A stretch of 64,000 bases of DNA, from NCBI GenBank assembly GCA_018697195.1, contig CM031879.1, positions 46,854,861-46,918,860 on the forward strand, written 5' to 3'. The notes beneath the pieces are model-generated. The model searched no databases. It was given only the letters and a program-made list of their open reading frames with translations, and was not told where the DNA came from. This DNA comes from Certhia americana (Eukaryota > Chordata > Aves > Passeriformes > Certhiidae). Of this stretch, positions 1 through 22,972 are shown piece by piece (within the stretch, counting starts at the first letter, position 1; every line of letters begins with the position of its first letter). Made by a program: the position numbers and the translations under genes.

Positions 1-79
1 CTTCAAGGCATCATGAACAATATAAAACCTCTGTGGCAGACACTAACACTGCCAACATCACAGCTGGGGGAACTGGCAT

Positions 80-212
80 TAGGACATCCAAGGTCAGGTT
101 GGATCGGGCTTTGAGCAACCTGGTCTAGTGGAAGGTGTCCCTGCTCATGTAAGGAGAGTTGGAACTAGATGATTTTTAAGGTCTCTTCCAAACCATTCTA
201 TGATTCTGTGAT
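80..212 (+). mobile_element. CR1 LINE fragment (3' end)
   Basis: The segment reads like the conserved 3' terminus of an avian CR1 element in plus orientation. It has the stretch 'gagcaacctggtctagtgg', then 'ttggaactagatgat', then the terminal CCATTCTATGATTCTGTGAT. CR1 elements are usually 5'-truncated, which fits the short length. It lies at the window edge, just downstream of the last visible exon of the minus-strand gene. Confidence 0.88.
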
Positions 213-423
213 CCCACTGCTTCATCTCAGTTTTGCAGGGCCACTCATTCCTCAACCTCTGAAAGACTGGAAGGAGGGGGAAGAGAACTCATCTTCACTG
301 ACCTCCTTCTGACTTTCATCCAAAATGTAGTATAAGTACTGTTCTGACTTCAGCTCCACAACAAGCCGCACCAGAACTAGGCAGAAAAAACAGGATCAGT
401 AATACACACACAAGAGTACTCAC

Positions 424-3400
424 AATCCATCTTCCACGGGGCTTTAGCAGACCAGTGAGCAAAGAGCTTAGAAATTAAATGAGCACAGACGTGCTGAGAG
501 AGCAGGGTTACAGCAGCATTCCCAGCACTATTACTTCTGATAGCCCAGCTCAAGCTCCCTGAGGCCTCATTCCCACAGTCCTGCTTCAGCTGCACTACAA
601 ACCATGCATGGAAATCAGCTGCAAGCGACCAACTGAGCCTCAGGACAGCAAGTAAACATAAGAAATCAGGAAAGGAAGGGGGAAAAAACCTAGCTTAAAA
701 GCATAAAAAATTATGGTAATTGAATAGACCAGGCTTCCTACTGTATGAAAACTGGCCTTTAAAAAGGCATCCTTCCAGTGAAGCTATCAGAACTGAAACT
801 GCTGAGGATCCTTAGATTCATACTTAGAGCTCCTCCTTCAGCTGCTACTGTCCCTAAGATAAGTGAAGTCTATCAGCCATCCCTCCCCATTGCAGTTGTC
901 CCATACACCTTACCAGAAAGCAAGGCTCCAGTCACCAGAGTGCTGTTGTTCACCTCCTCAGCCCCAAGTAAGTGCCGTTATTATTGGTTCACTGAAACTT
1001 TAAGAACTCTGTCAGCTCTGTACTAGTAAGAGCAATCAGCAAGAAATTATGTTTGCCAGGCAGAGGCAACATGTTACCTGAGGTTTCCCTAACAAAATCA
1101 CATGGGAGTTGCCTGATGCTGGCAGGCTGCCTGTGCCTCCACACATATACCAGGCCAGTTGCAGGAAGAAAAGTTCCTCTTCCAGTACTTTTAGAACTGG
1201 CACCTGAATGTTCAGCAGATAAAATTTTGGCAATAGTCCCTTTACTGAGACACTGCACACATTTCTACACAGGATTTGGTCTTGGATGTAGCTTGTTGTC
1301 ACGGCATGACTCATTTGGAAAACCTACACTTTTGATTCGTATCCTAGGAAAGCATGTTAAAAAGAAATACCAGAGACTTCTGGGTTCACCATTTCTTGGT
1401 ATATCCAAGGCAACACTAGACCAACTTCAGCTACAGAGCTAAGCATCTCAGCAGAAGCATGTCTGAGACAGGGAATTTATAGGTGGTTTAATAGACCTTT
1501 CTTGCCCCAAACTCTCAGAAACTTAAAAATCTTTCAAGACTTAGGCAACACTAATTTAAAATTGCTCTGTTAGAGAGCATCCATCTCTCAACAGACTGGT
1601 AACATGACAGAAAAATTTCTCCACTTTTCAACCCCATTTCAAGTGTCTGAAAACTAAAATCCCCCTGGAAGAAGTTTATCATAGCTCCTTTTACAAAGCT
1701 TTCATGGCTGGATATGAAATGCATCATTGCACTGCTGATATCTCTGGACTCAGCAGAGGTGCCAGGAGTTAACTAGGCTGCAGAGATTCTTTTGTCAGCC
1801 CTGCAGATGTTGCCTTCAGTTTTCAAGTGAGAGACTGCTCACAAAGAGGAATCTACAGCTAGTACAGATAAATCACAAATACCCTCTACTCCTGAGGAGA
1901 AAGTAGATCCCATAGATTTCCATTTGCTTTGACAATTTGGTCAGGTCCAAAGAGACCAAAGTCGAGGCACTGTTATCCATCTGATACTAAATTCATGACA
2001 CACACACAACCTGTGAGAGAGATGTTAAATATTTAAACATGCAAGCACTCTCCTGCCCCCCAGTATTGGAGCAGTCCACTCATCTTTTTTTTTTCTTGCA
2101 TGGATATAGATGGTCTTCCCCAGTGAAGCTGTGTCAAAGCTCAGCATCGAGTCTTCCCTTCAGGAACTGTCAGTAATTGAGGTGTGGCATTTGTCTCTCA
2201 CCTTCAACTAATAGGCTCAGGGCACTGCTGTCTTCCACAGAATGCAACATCCCTACAAGATAAACCACAATAGGTCATGGAACTCATTCCTGCTTCTGGT
2301 CACCAGTGCTGTAACTCCTTCTTGCTAAAAAGAGCTGAAATTTGTTTTTCAGAACTGTTTTGTTTTCCCTGCTTCACATGACATCAGCCTGACTTTGTCA
2401 GACAAGGGTGGATACTCTCTGGGAGCATTGCAAAAGGTGCCTCCATAAGCAAGACACAGGGCCATGAGACGCTGGGTTCTCTTGCAAATTTTCTATGTGC
2501 TTTATAGTTGAAGTCAATGGCTCCACCTATGTCAGGGAATATGTAACTGCTGCCACCACCACATCTCACTGTGTGTACCCAGTATTATCTGAACATCTAA
2601 AACAACACCCGGGAATGATGGAAGTCAAAACCCAGCTGTGAGTTTTGTCCTTTGTGTCCTCCTGTCTTATGAACAGTCTTCTCCCTCCACAATACTGAAA
2701 ATCCTGAAACCAAATCTGAGCACTGGATTTAAATCATCCAGAAATTACTCCAACATTAAATTGAACCTGAAGGCATCACTTCACAAGTTAATTTTACAAT
2801 GAGAGCATAAGATTGGATATATCAAAATAAACCACTGTCTCACTCTACTACACCCCAGCAGACAAGAAACTCTACCTCCCAGTCCCTTCTGACCTATCAA
2901 CCATATTGTTTGGATCCCCATTTCTGCCACACTCAATCACTTGTTTCAATACATCCAATCAAACTACCTCTCCTCTGAAGGCTTCACGATGTCTCAGAAT
3001 TTTGACCAACTAAAGCAATGTTAGAACAGGTGAAGAAATTACTTATTTCCTGACCCATCTGCCCAATCCCTACGAAGTCTAGAAAAGATTTGTATACAGT
3101 ATTATTTAATATTACAATATTAGCTGCATGAAATTCAGGCTTATCTGAAATACACCACTTCATACTTAACACTCCACACTCCACCTCTCTTAACTCTCTT
3201 TCTTCTACCTGTGCTTTTTCCAATATTCTCTCTCCAAATGTACTTTCCTGAATTCACTATTAATCTTCCTCCACAGCACGGCTCAAACTTTTGGGGAGGT
3301 CCCTCTTACACTCTTGCACCAAACAATCCTTGGTTCATCCAAGCTGTATTGAAAATGAACACACCATTGTTTGTAGCCTCAAGCTTAGACTGGGATTCCA

Positions 3401-5103
3401 CTGCTCTAAGAGCTACTACAGATACAGTAAAACCCAAAGCTGTCCTCAAACCACCCAATCTTAAAGAGAATTCTCTTCTCAGAGAATTATTAAAGCAGAC
3501 AAGAGTGCTGAAATGCAAGCACAGCATCCCTGTCTTCTGGAGTATTTTGTGTTAGGGCCATACAGCGTAGTGTTGAATTGGCCACGATCACTACTCTTTC
3601 TCTGAAGGATTATGTGTGCACATACTATTAAAAAAATACGCAATTAAAAGAATGAAAACTGCATAAAGTTCTGTTTCTAACAAAGCTGCTTCCAAAATGC
3701 ACACAACACAATTTATGGGGAATCAACTGTTTGAACTATTTGGTATGTCAAGGCATGGATACGGTTGTGTAGGTTACTTCTCCCCAAAGAACAAGAATTA
3801 TCTGTGATGTGCAAATGAGATGGTGGAATTAAAAGAATCTGGTGTATTTGCTCTTTTGAAGGCACTCTTATTTCTACCCTCTACCTTTCCCTTCCTGCCT
3901 TACTGTTCCCTCATTTAGACCATTAGTTCTTTTCCATCAAGATTTTGGATGTTTCAAAGACATTTCTCTGCTTTGCAAACAGAAACCAGTAAGAGAAGTT
4001 CAAGATAACGAAGCCTTACTGTAAAGACACTTTCTGACATCCTGCCAAACACTGGTTTTGCTGAGGCTGACTCACCAGAAAGCAGCAGTTTAAGTTGTAC
4101 AGCAACAAAGATTTCTACAAATGTAAACTGATGGTGTAAAAAAACCCCACTACACAGATTTGTGTTTTGCACATTTGATAGTAAATCCTGTAACACCTTT
4201 TTAAGCTCACACTTTGATTTCTGTATGAATCTTCATGTAACTCCAGAGGCATGAGACCAGAATGGAGGGCATTCAGGGAAGAGTAAAATGCCAGGCACTC
4301 CCTATTCTCCAGTAGGACGTTATGGATATGTCAAGATACTTTGGAAAATTGCAAGAGCTTTATGAACGTGCTAATTCTGCACCCTGGGGAATGAGAAAAT
4401 TAATTAACCTATTCTAAATCAGTGACAGGCAGTTTTCTGCAGGGAGTAATTATACCCTTATCAGAACCGTGGAAGTGTGAAGGTAGGCACCTCAACATCC
4501 TTTTGCTTTTTTTTTCTGGCTTCAAATGTGGGGGACTTTCACGTGTATCTAACAAAAGGTAACCGCCTCGTCCCTTCTGCACCACCAGGCCTCAGCAGAG
4601 CTCTTACCAAAGAGAGTTCCTATCAAATGCAAGCACACCCTCTCCTCTGGTGCCAGCAGCTGGACGACTGGCAGCGCCTGCCAGGCCAGGGCATCCTGGA
4701 GACGGGACAGGACGTGCTTCTTGCGCACCAGCTAGGATATCAAATACAGCAACCCGTTAGACCTTGGGCCCGAGCCCCGCGCTGCTCCCACAGCCCTGAG
4801 GGGAAAAGGGCCACCAGGACCGCGGTGCCGAGGCGACAGGGCGGGCCAAGAGCCACACCGGCCGGGCCCCGGCCCCAAACCCAGCGCCGGGGAGCGGCAG
4901 CCCAGCCGGCGGGCAGGGGGCCCGCTGAGGGATGCTCCGCGGCCCAGCCGCACACGGGAAGGGGCGGCGGGGCAGGCGCTGCCCACCGAGGCGCTGCCGT
5001 CGGCCAGGCTCTCCACGGCGCAGGCGAGGCAGAGCGGCGGGCGGAGCGGCAGCGCCCAGCGCGGCCCGTGATCGCCGCACGGCTCCGCTGCCCCCGCCGC
5101 CAT
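424..5103 (-). CDS. MEI1: 5' part of a spliced gene divergent from SNU13, probable MEI1 orthologue (partial)
   Basis: Nine coding exons can be chained on the minus strand: 5103-4987, 4731-4608, 4114-4020, 2471-2378, 2252-2202, 1430-1390, 1203-1078, 956-914 and 594-424. Eight have AG acceptors and all nine have GT donors, and the phases agree at every junction, giving 862 nt (287 codons plus one base) with no stop. The start is an ATG 134 bp from the SNU13 ATG across a CpG island. The peptide is leucine-rich and helical, e.g. 'LCLACAVESLADGSAS' in exon 1 and 'LKVLEEELFFLQLAWY' in the 126-nt exon. This would suit the ARM-like meiotic protein MEI1, which lies on this side of SNU13 in human. The gene runs off the left edge. 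The name rests on synteny, because I could not align the peptide. The acceptor of 956-914 is weak, with 953 as an alternative boundary. Extra exons may exist in the 0.5 and 1.5 kb introns; a 24-nt phase-0 candidate is 3801-3778. Confidence 0.6.
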
Positions 5104-5560
5104 CGGGGCGCTGCCCGGGGCTGCCGTGCGGGTCCGCCCCTGGCGGGGAGGGCGGCTCTGCCCCGGCACCGCCTCCCTTCCGGCGGCCGCAGCAGCGCTC
5201 CCGCCTCTTCCCGCACAGCAGCCACCGCGCCGCGGCCATGGTGAGTGGCGTCGGGCCCCTTTTCCTCCTCCTCCTTCTCCTTCTCCTGCCCCTCTTCCTC
5301 CTTCTTCTTCTATCCTTCCTTCTCCTCTTCCTCCCCCTCTTCCTGCGGAGGGCCTGGGGTAGAAGCAGGCCGCCTCCCGGCTGCGCGGCGGGCAGCACGT
5401 GGAGGCCCTGCGGGCGGGGTGGCATGGGAGGACATGGAGAGGGGCTGGCGGTCCTGGGGACACCCGGTGATGGGGGACTCGGTGTCTGCGGTCACCCCCG
5501 TGCCGTGCTGGGAGCCGGAGAGGCCGCGGGTGTGGCAGCGCGGGTCGCTAACACCGCTTG
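4780..5560. promoter_or_regulatory. CpG-island bidirectional promoter of SNU13 and the MEI1-like gene
   Basis: The block is GC-rich and CpG-dense, against AT-rich flanks. It contains the SNU13 start codon (5238, plus) and the predicted start of the divergent gene (5103, minus). I see no TATA box. It is a housekeeping-type divergent promoter by composition; transcription start sites cannot be set from the sequence. Confidence 0.65.
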
Positions 5561-6969
5561 TGACCTCGCTCTTGTGCCACCCCGCTGCCCATGTTAACGT
5601 TTAGACGCTGCTTGCGGTTTGCAGAAATAACCCTGATACGTGCTCTTCTGGTGATGTCTTCAAAATTTTTGTTAGTCTGTTAAGGTGCACTGAAGCGGTT
5701 CATTTTGTGTAGTCCTTGTGGTATAAAACGCCTGACGACTGCCCCAATAAGTGCACTGCTTCTGGTTTGTAGGGTGTAGATTGTGAGTAGATGCACTCTT
5801 TACTTTGATGTAAAGCATATCTTTCTTACTTTTCCCATTTATTTTGATACAAGAAGAATACTTACTCTTCCAGAAGCACAGTGCAATGGTGTTTCTTCTA
5901 TATGGGCAGAACAGATGAGACACGACTCCAAAAATCAATATATGTGGTAGACACAAAGCCTGTGCAGTATTGATCAGACCAAAGCCTCCTTTGCTCCTAG
6001 TGTAATATTCTTTTTCCTTTAGAGTGAGGCAGAAGTGAATCCCAAAGCTTACCCGCTGGCTGATGCACAGCTCACCAAAACTCTGCTGGATCTTGTGCAG
6101 CAATCCTGCAACTATAAGCAGCTACGCAAAGGAGCCAATGAAGGTGAGACTTGTATGTTGAAAAGTGTGCTACAAGTCATAATAAGGATTTTGTGAGATG
6201 CCATGGGTAGAGATTGTTTTTTCTCTGTAGCTGTGAATCACTCATTTTTATATAGAACTGGCTATTGCAGGTGTGTGTCTCCTTTCTCCTCCTTCAAGCC
6301 TGCTTTAACAATATTCAGGGACAGAACTAAGCTGTAATCTTTTTGACATTTATATGAAGTTCTGGTAGATTCCCAAATTGTGTTCCTGGTATGCATGCTT
6401 CAGTGGTGTGGCACTAAGATTACCAGATGCCTAGCCAGTTCAGAACCATAAAAAATTTGGGTTTGAAGGTACCTCTAGTGTAACCTGCTCAGAATGTCTC
6501 CCTTCACACTTGCTTGGGGCTTCACCAATTAAAATTGTGAAAAACCCACAATCCCTAAGGATAGAAACTCAGTAATCTCTTAGAACCCATGTCCCATGCA
6601 CTAGATCTTCTTCCTACCGATGCCACTTTCAACATCTCCTGAAGTTGTTTTACATTAGCTGTGCTTTTCAGAAAGACCTAGACTGACCCTCCAGTTTCTT
6701 TTACAGCCACCAAAACACTGAACAGAGGGATAGCCGAGTTCATTGTGATGGCAGCAGATGCAGAGCCCTTGGAGATCATCCTGCACCTCCCTCTTCTCTG
6801 CGAGGACAAGAACGTACCTTACGTGTTTGTGCGTTCCAAGCAAGCCCTGGGCCGGGCATGTGGTGTTTCCCGGCCTGTCATCGCCTGCTCCATCACCATC
6901 AAGGAGGGATCACAGCTAAAGCCTCAGATCCAGTCTGTACAGCAGGCTATAGAAAGACTGTTGGTCTAA
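5238..6969 (+). CDS. SNU13: SNU13 / NHP2L1 (15.5K), kink-turn RNA-binding protein
   Basis: Three coding exons, 5238-5240, 6023-6143 and 6707-6969, total 387 nt and encode 128 aa, the same length as human SNU13. Exon 1 contributes only the ATG, directly followed by a GTGAGT donor. The protein is an L7Ae/L30e-fold factor. It binds kink-turns in U4 snRNA and box C/D snoRNAs, nucleating assembly of the U4/U6.U5 tri-snRNP and of methylation snoRNPs in the nucleus and nucleolus. The RNA-contact segment '[14 protein letters not shown]' (residues 36-49) includes Asn40, Glu41 and Lys44, which contact the kink-turn in human 15.5K. It ends in 'IERLLV'. The second residue is Ser, where human has Thr. It shares a CpG promoter with a divergent gene and converges on XRCC6. 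Confidence 0.97.
5256..5343 (+). repeat. Near-pure polypyrimidine tract in SNU13 intron 1
   Basis: About 88 nt of C and T, broken only by G at 5288 and A at 5312, starts 16 nt downstream of the exon 1 donor. Imperfect TCC/TTC triplets dominate. Homopurine-homopyrimidine DNA of this length can form triplex structures, and a U/C-rich tract just inside an intron can be bound by splicing factors; neither can be shown here. Confidence 0.85.
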
Positions 6970-7619
6970 GTGCCATGAGCGTGCGTGTGAAATAGAAAAG
7001 TGCAAATTAGGGGAAATTAATGTTTAGCTTCAGTTGAGATGATAGTTTTGGTATCAATGTTTCATTTCAAAATGCCATATTTTTCTTTAATAACGGCTTA
7101 GTTCTTAGTGTTTCTGTCTCCTACCCCCCCACTTTTTTATTATTCCACTCCCAACACATTCATTCTCATTGTATTACTTCTTGAAAAGTGACTGTACAAC
7201 TGTGTTTTATGTTTAAAAGAAGGACAGAAACAAAAGTTCTCCCCTTGTCTTCCTGCTCAGGGCTTTTTTAACCCACCCATCAGCTTTCTCTGTGTTGCAG
7301 TATTTCTGCGAAGCTTCAAGCTTCAGCCTCCAGCAGGTGTGAGTAACTCTGCATTTCTGAATGGTTTAGGCTGCTGAGGAAAAGGTTCCCTGTGTTCAGG
7401 CTGCTGGAGTCAGTAAGGGATGGAGCAGCACGGGCACCTCTAAGGCAGGCAGCAGCTACTGTGTAGCAGCAGGTGGAGCCAAGAACAGGGTGCACAGCTC
7501 TTGTTCTTGAAACCAGACAAGAAACTTCAGTAAGAGATGCACGGGGAACAGAAATCCTTTGGCAGTATAGAAGGGGAATTCTCTTAACTTGATTATTTTT
7601 AAATACTGACTTTTTAAGA

Positions 7620-7625
7620 AATAAA
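7620..7625 (+). terminator. Candidate SNU13 polyadenylation signal (proximal)
   Basis: The first AATAAA downstream of the SNU13 stop, about 650 nt into the presumed 3' UTR. A second AATAAA at 8248-8253 could serve a longer transcript. Which one is used cannot be decided from sequence. Confidence 0.5.
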
Positions 7626-7629
7626 AATG

Positions 7630-9975
7630 CTGCAAAGCTAAGTAGAATTGTCGTTCCCTTGGTGAAGTATTTGCAACTAACTGGAGTGTTTCTGCTTGTA
7701 AAGCTAAACTGCTCACAGGCTGCCCAAAGGCTATTGCAGTGCAGTAATTTGTACTCCTTCAGTTTTGTTTACATGGACTGTTACCACTGAGGTTGGGCTT
7801 CCTAGGGAAGTTAAGTACCAAACACATGGCAGAGAGCAGCCTGTTGCTGATGAGTACCCTACATCTGGCTGTTAATTATAAAAGGTGCCATGCTTTTTAG
7901 CTACTGCACTCTAGTCATCTGACTGAAGATGAGCCCTTTCTAAGTCATGGCCAAGGAAACAAGAGAACAAGTAATTTTTCAGATAAAATATATAAATATG
8001 TGTCGCAGGAAGAGAATGCTGTATCATCTCATGTCCTGGAAAAGCAGCATGGAGCACCAACAGCAGTTAGGATTAGTGGTGGTTTTATGGACCTAGTTTG
8101 TTAAATGCATATTGTATAATAAGCCCACTTCTGCTTTGATCAGAAAAGTTTTAAACCCCTGTGTTAGAATATCAAACCTGTATTCTATTGCAGGATGGCA
8201 AAGCGAAATAGTGTGGAAACTCAATTAGGTGCAATAGCAGAAAGGAAAATAAATTTTCTTGTAATGTTTCCACAGAGGTACTAACTTTATAACTTTAGTA
8301 AGTACATCCCAAGCAGATGAAGTCAGGTTATGACAAACTGAAGACATCATGTTCGTGTATTTTTGTAAATGGCTGATACCAGTAATCCTTGCTGAGGTGA
8401 ACTTGATACAAGTAGTACAGAACCCTTTTATTTGTATGAGGTTTAGAAGGGCTCTTGTTCCCTTCTAAATCCCTTTCACTGATGCTGACTGTTGAGCTAG
8501 TTGTGTTTAGAACTACAGTTTTGCCAAGGATTTGCCCTATTGTACTAAGACAGCTGATGTAAGAGAATCCACACAAGGAGCAGAAATAAAGGATACTTGA
8601 GCAAGCAAAACTGTCTTTTTCTGCTCTGAAGCACTCCATTGCCGTCCCTTTTAAACTGCTTAATGTGATAGCCTGTTATTAAAAAAAAAAAAAAAAAAAG
8701 CCAGGAGGCAGATCTAATAGCCTAGAACAGGCATGCCACAATCATCCAAAGCCTGGACTACAGTGTGCCTGAGGGTTAGCAAGCCAAGAGAGAAGTTAAC
8801 AAGGGTATTTGCAGAATTCAATTCACAGAATTACAGACAGGATAGTCTCACTATTCTACTCTTCAAGCCTTGCTAAGACAAGCATTTAAAGTAACTTCTT
8901 TGCCCAAGGGCAAAATAAATTGAGTGCTTAGACAAATCTTTATTAAAAATAATTAATCCAGGCTGATTGGAAGTGTAACAGGTAATTTAGTTTCAGTACT
9001 GCAGAACTCTGTGCAGGCTAGCTGCGTTCTGGAGGAATTGTGAAGGTAGAAGTGAGCAGTGTGCTGGCACAGCTAGGATAGTCACAGTCCCAGAAAGGTG
9101 GTCACAGCTGGCTCCACGACATGTGCCACACTACAGACTGGTCACAGGACAGTTTACAAGCCACACACGAGAATCTCTGGACACTAAAACCACAATGCAG
9201 TCCAAAATAGACACCTCAGTTATCCAATGTTTGTCCCATAGAAAGTTAAGAGTTTCACTAAACAATCAGTAATTTCCTAAAGCAAAAGCAACAACTGCAT
9301 ATTGGTTTTAATCATCTTGCACTGTAAGACAGGTCAGGCATGCCAGGGATGGAAGTCGAAAACCCAAAACACCCAGCTGCAACCTTCATAAGTGTGACTA
9401 AAATAGTAAAAATACTGTAGGTAACAAGGGCTCTCTCCACTTGCTATTCTTCTATTTTTAAAGCACAGATTTGAGTACAGAATCCTGCACAATGGTCTGA
9501 CTCATTCACTTAGAGAGGTGCAAAAGCTCTATGCCATTTCAGTAATTTAATTGGGATAAATGCTTGCAGCCTTCCAGGGAACACAATTTGTTTTCCATTT
9601 TTAAACCAGCTTTTGCTATTACCATTTAAAAATGGAAGACTTGTGTGTTCAGATTTGTTAAGTGCCAGCATTTTGCCCAAGGGATTGGATACTTCTTCCC
9701 AGTAATGAGTTTTTTCTTTTAAGATCTGCTGGTAATATTTGTAACGGTGACGGCAAAAAAGAACCCAATTTGATTACTAGTACTGATACTGGCTGTTTTG
9801 GAGAGTAATACATATTTATATCCTCTGTTAGGACACAGACTCAACCTGCTGCTTGAATTCATGCGGTGTCATTAACACAGATCATTGTATCTTTTTACAT
9901 TGAAGTGAGTTCTGCTGTCTTTGTGATGCAGAGACAGCACAGTCAGTGTTGAAAAGGAAAAAGTCCAAAATAACT
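7630..9975. other. Convergent interval between SNU13 and XRCC6
   Basis: AT-rich sequence separating the 3' ends of two converging genes. I see no coding exon with usable splice sites. It contains the distal SNU13 signal and a 19-nt poly(A) run at 8681-8699. No repeat family was recognised beyond these. Confidence 0.6.
8248..8253 (+). terminator. Candidate SNU13 polyadenylation signal (distal)
   Basis: An AATAAA about 1.3 kb after the SNU13 stop, followed by T-rich sequence. It is an alternative to the signal at 7620-7625. Confidence 0.35.
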
Positions 9976-9981
9976 TTTATT
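9976..9981 (-). terminator. XRCC6 polyadenylation signal
   Basis: Plus-strand TTTATT reads AATAAA on the minus strand, about 250 nt beyond the XRCC6 stop at 10232. It is the nearest canonical signal and implies a compact 3' UTR. Confidence 0.75.
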
Positions 9982-10231
9982 AAGAAACCAGCAAGGCACA
10001 ACTCTGTCCATATGCAGTGGGTGACCTGAGTTCACAGGGATTTTAGTTCTGCCTTTAGCTACTGTCAAGAGAATGCAACTTTGCAGAGATGTTTCACAAG
10101 ATGTTCCACTACTAGATAGAGCAACATTTAGTTGCTGTCTCTTTCATAGCAAGATTAAACAGACACAGCACCCACATAAGACAATCCAAATTCTAAGCAG
10201 AGGGAAGTAAACCAGGGCCTTCCTCTCCAGC

Positions 10232-22429
<12,198 letters not shown>

Positions 22430-22972
22430 GACCTGTGTGGCACCACCGAACACCGCACACCGCGCCCGCGCCGCACACCGCGCCGCACGGCCCCGCTCAC
22501 GCTCAGCCAACCGCCGCCCGCCAGATCGCCCCGCCTCCCTAACAACCCTGACCAATGGCGAGAGCGGGAATGCGCCTGGCCCCGCCCCTCCTGGGGCAGC
22601 AGCCCCGCCCCCCCGCGCGGATTGGCTGCAGTGAGGCAGCGAAGGGCGGGAGCTCCTGACGGGCTGCGCGCGGCTCTGAGCCTCAGCCAATGACAGCGGG
22701 AGCTGTTCGTCACCGTCCCGCGGCTGTAGCTCCGCCCCCTGGCGCGGTCGCGCGGTGACGGGGCGGCCCGGCAGGCGCGGGGCGGCCGCGCATGCGCCCG
22801 GCAGCGTCGCCCCTTCCTGCCCGTCTGTCACCTCTCGGCTGGGGCCGCTGCACCGGGGACCGGCACCGGGGCCGCCTTTCCTCCCGTTCCCCTCCATCTC
22901 TTGGAGGGAAGGGTCATTCAGCCTTGTCCGCAGGGGCTCCGGCTGCCGCCCGGCAGCCGCATCCGCGCCCCC
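22430..22972. promoter_or_regulatory. Bidirectional CpG-island promoter between XRCC6 and DESI1
   Basis: The 543 bp between the two start codons is CpG-dense and has no TATA box. It holds CCAAT boxes at 22552-22556 (plus), 22621-22625 (minus, ATTGG) and 22687-22691 (plus), spaced 66-69 bp. It also holds the palindrome GCGCATGCGC at 22788-22797, the core of an NRF1 site, and several GC boxes. Multiple spaced NF-Y sites plus NRF1 are typical of divergent housekeeping promoters. Factor binding is inferred from motif only. Confidence 0.8.

Noticed and set aside
900..967. Plus-strand exon-like segment with a strong acceptor (CCCCATTGCAG) and donor (CCAA|GTAAGT).
   Set aside because: It overlaps a minus-strand exon whose phases fit its neighbours on both sides. 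I found no plus-strand partner exons upstream of SNU13.
1870..2011. Minus-strand open segment starting ATGGATAACAGTGCC after a TATCAG acceptor, looking like another exon of the MEI1-like gene.
   Set aside because: Its phase is incompatible with the exons at 2202-2252 and 1390-1430, and it has no good donor.
3211..3555. Overlapping open frames on both strands upstream of SNU13.
   Set aside because: No splice pair fits the phase of neighbouring exons, and no recognisable domain is present. They are probably chance.
4477..5463. Long GC-rich open frames on both strands across the SNU13 CpG island.
   Set aside because: High GC suppresses stop codons. Only the segment 4987-5103 (minus) and the SNU13 ATG are supported by splicing logic.
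5641..5700. Possible box C/D snoRNA in SNU13 intron 1 (GTGATGTC followed by ACTGAAG).
   Set aside because: The boxes are about 35 nt apart, the C box is imperfect, and no terminal stem is seen.
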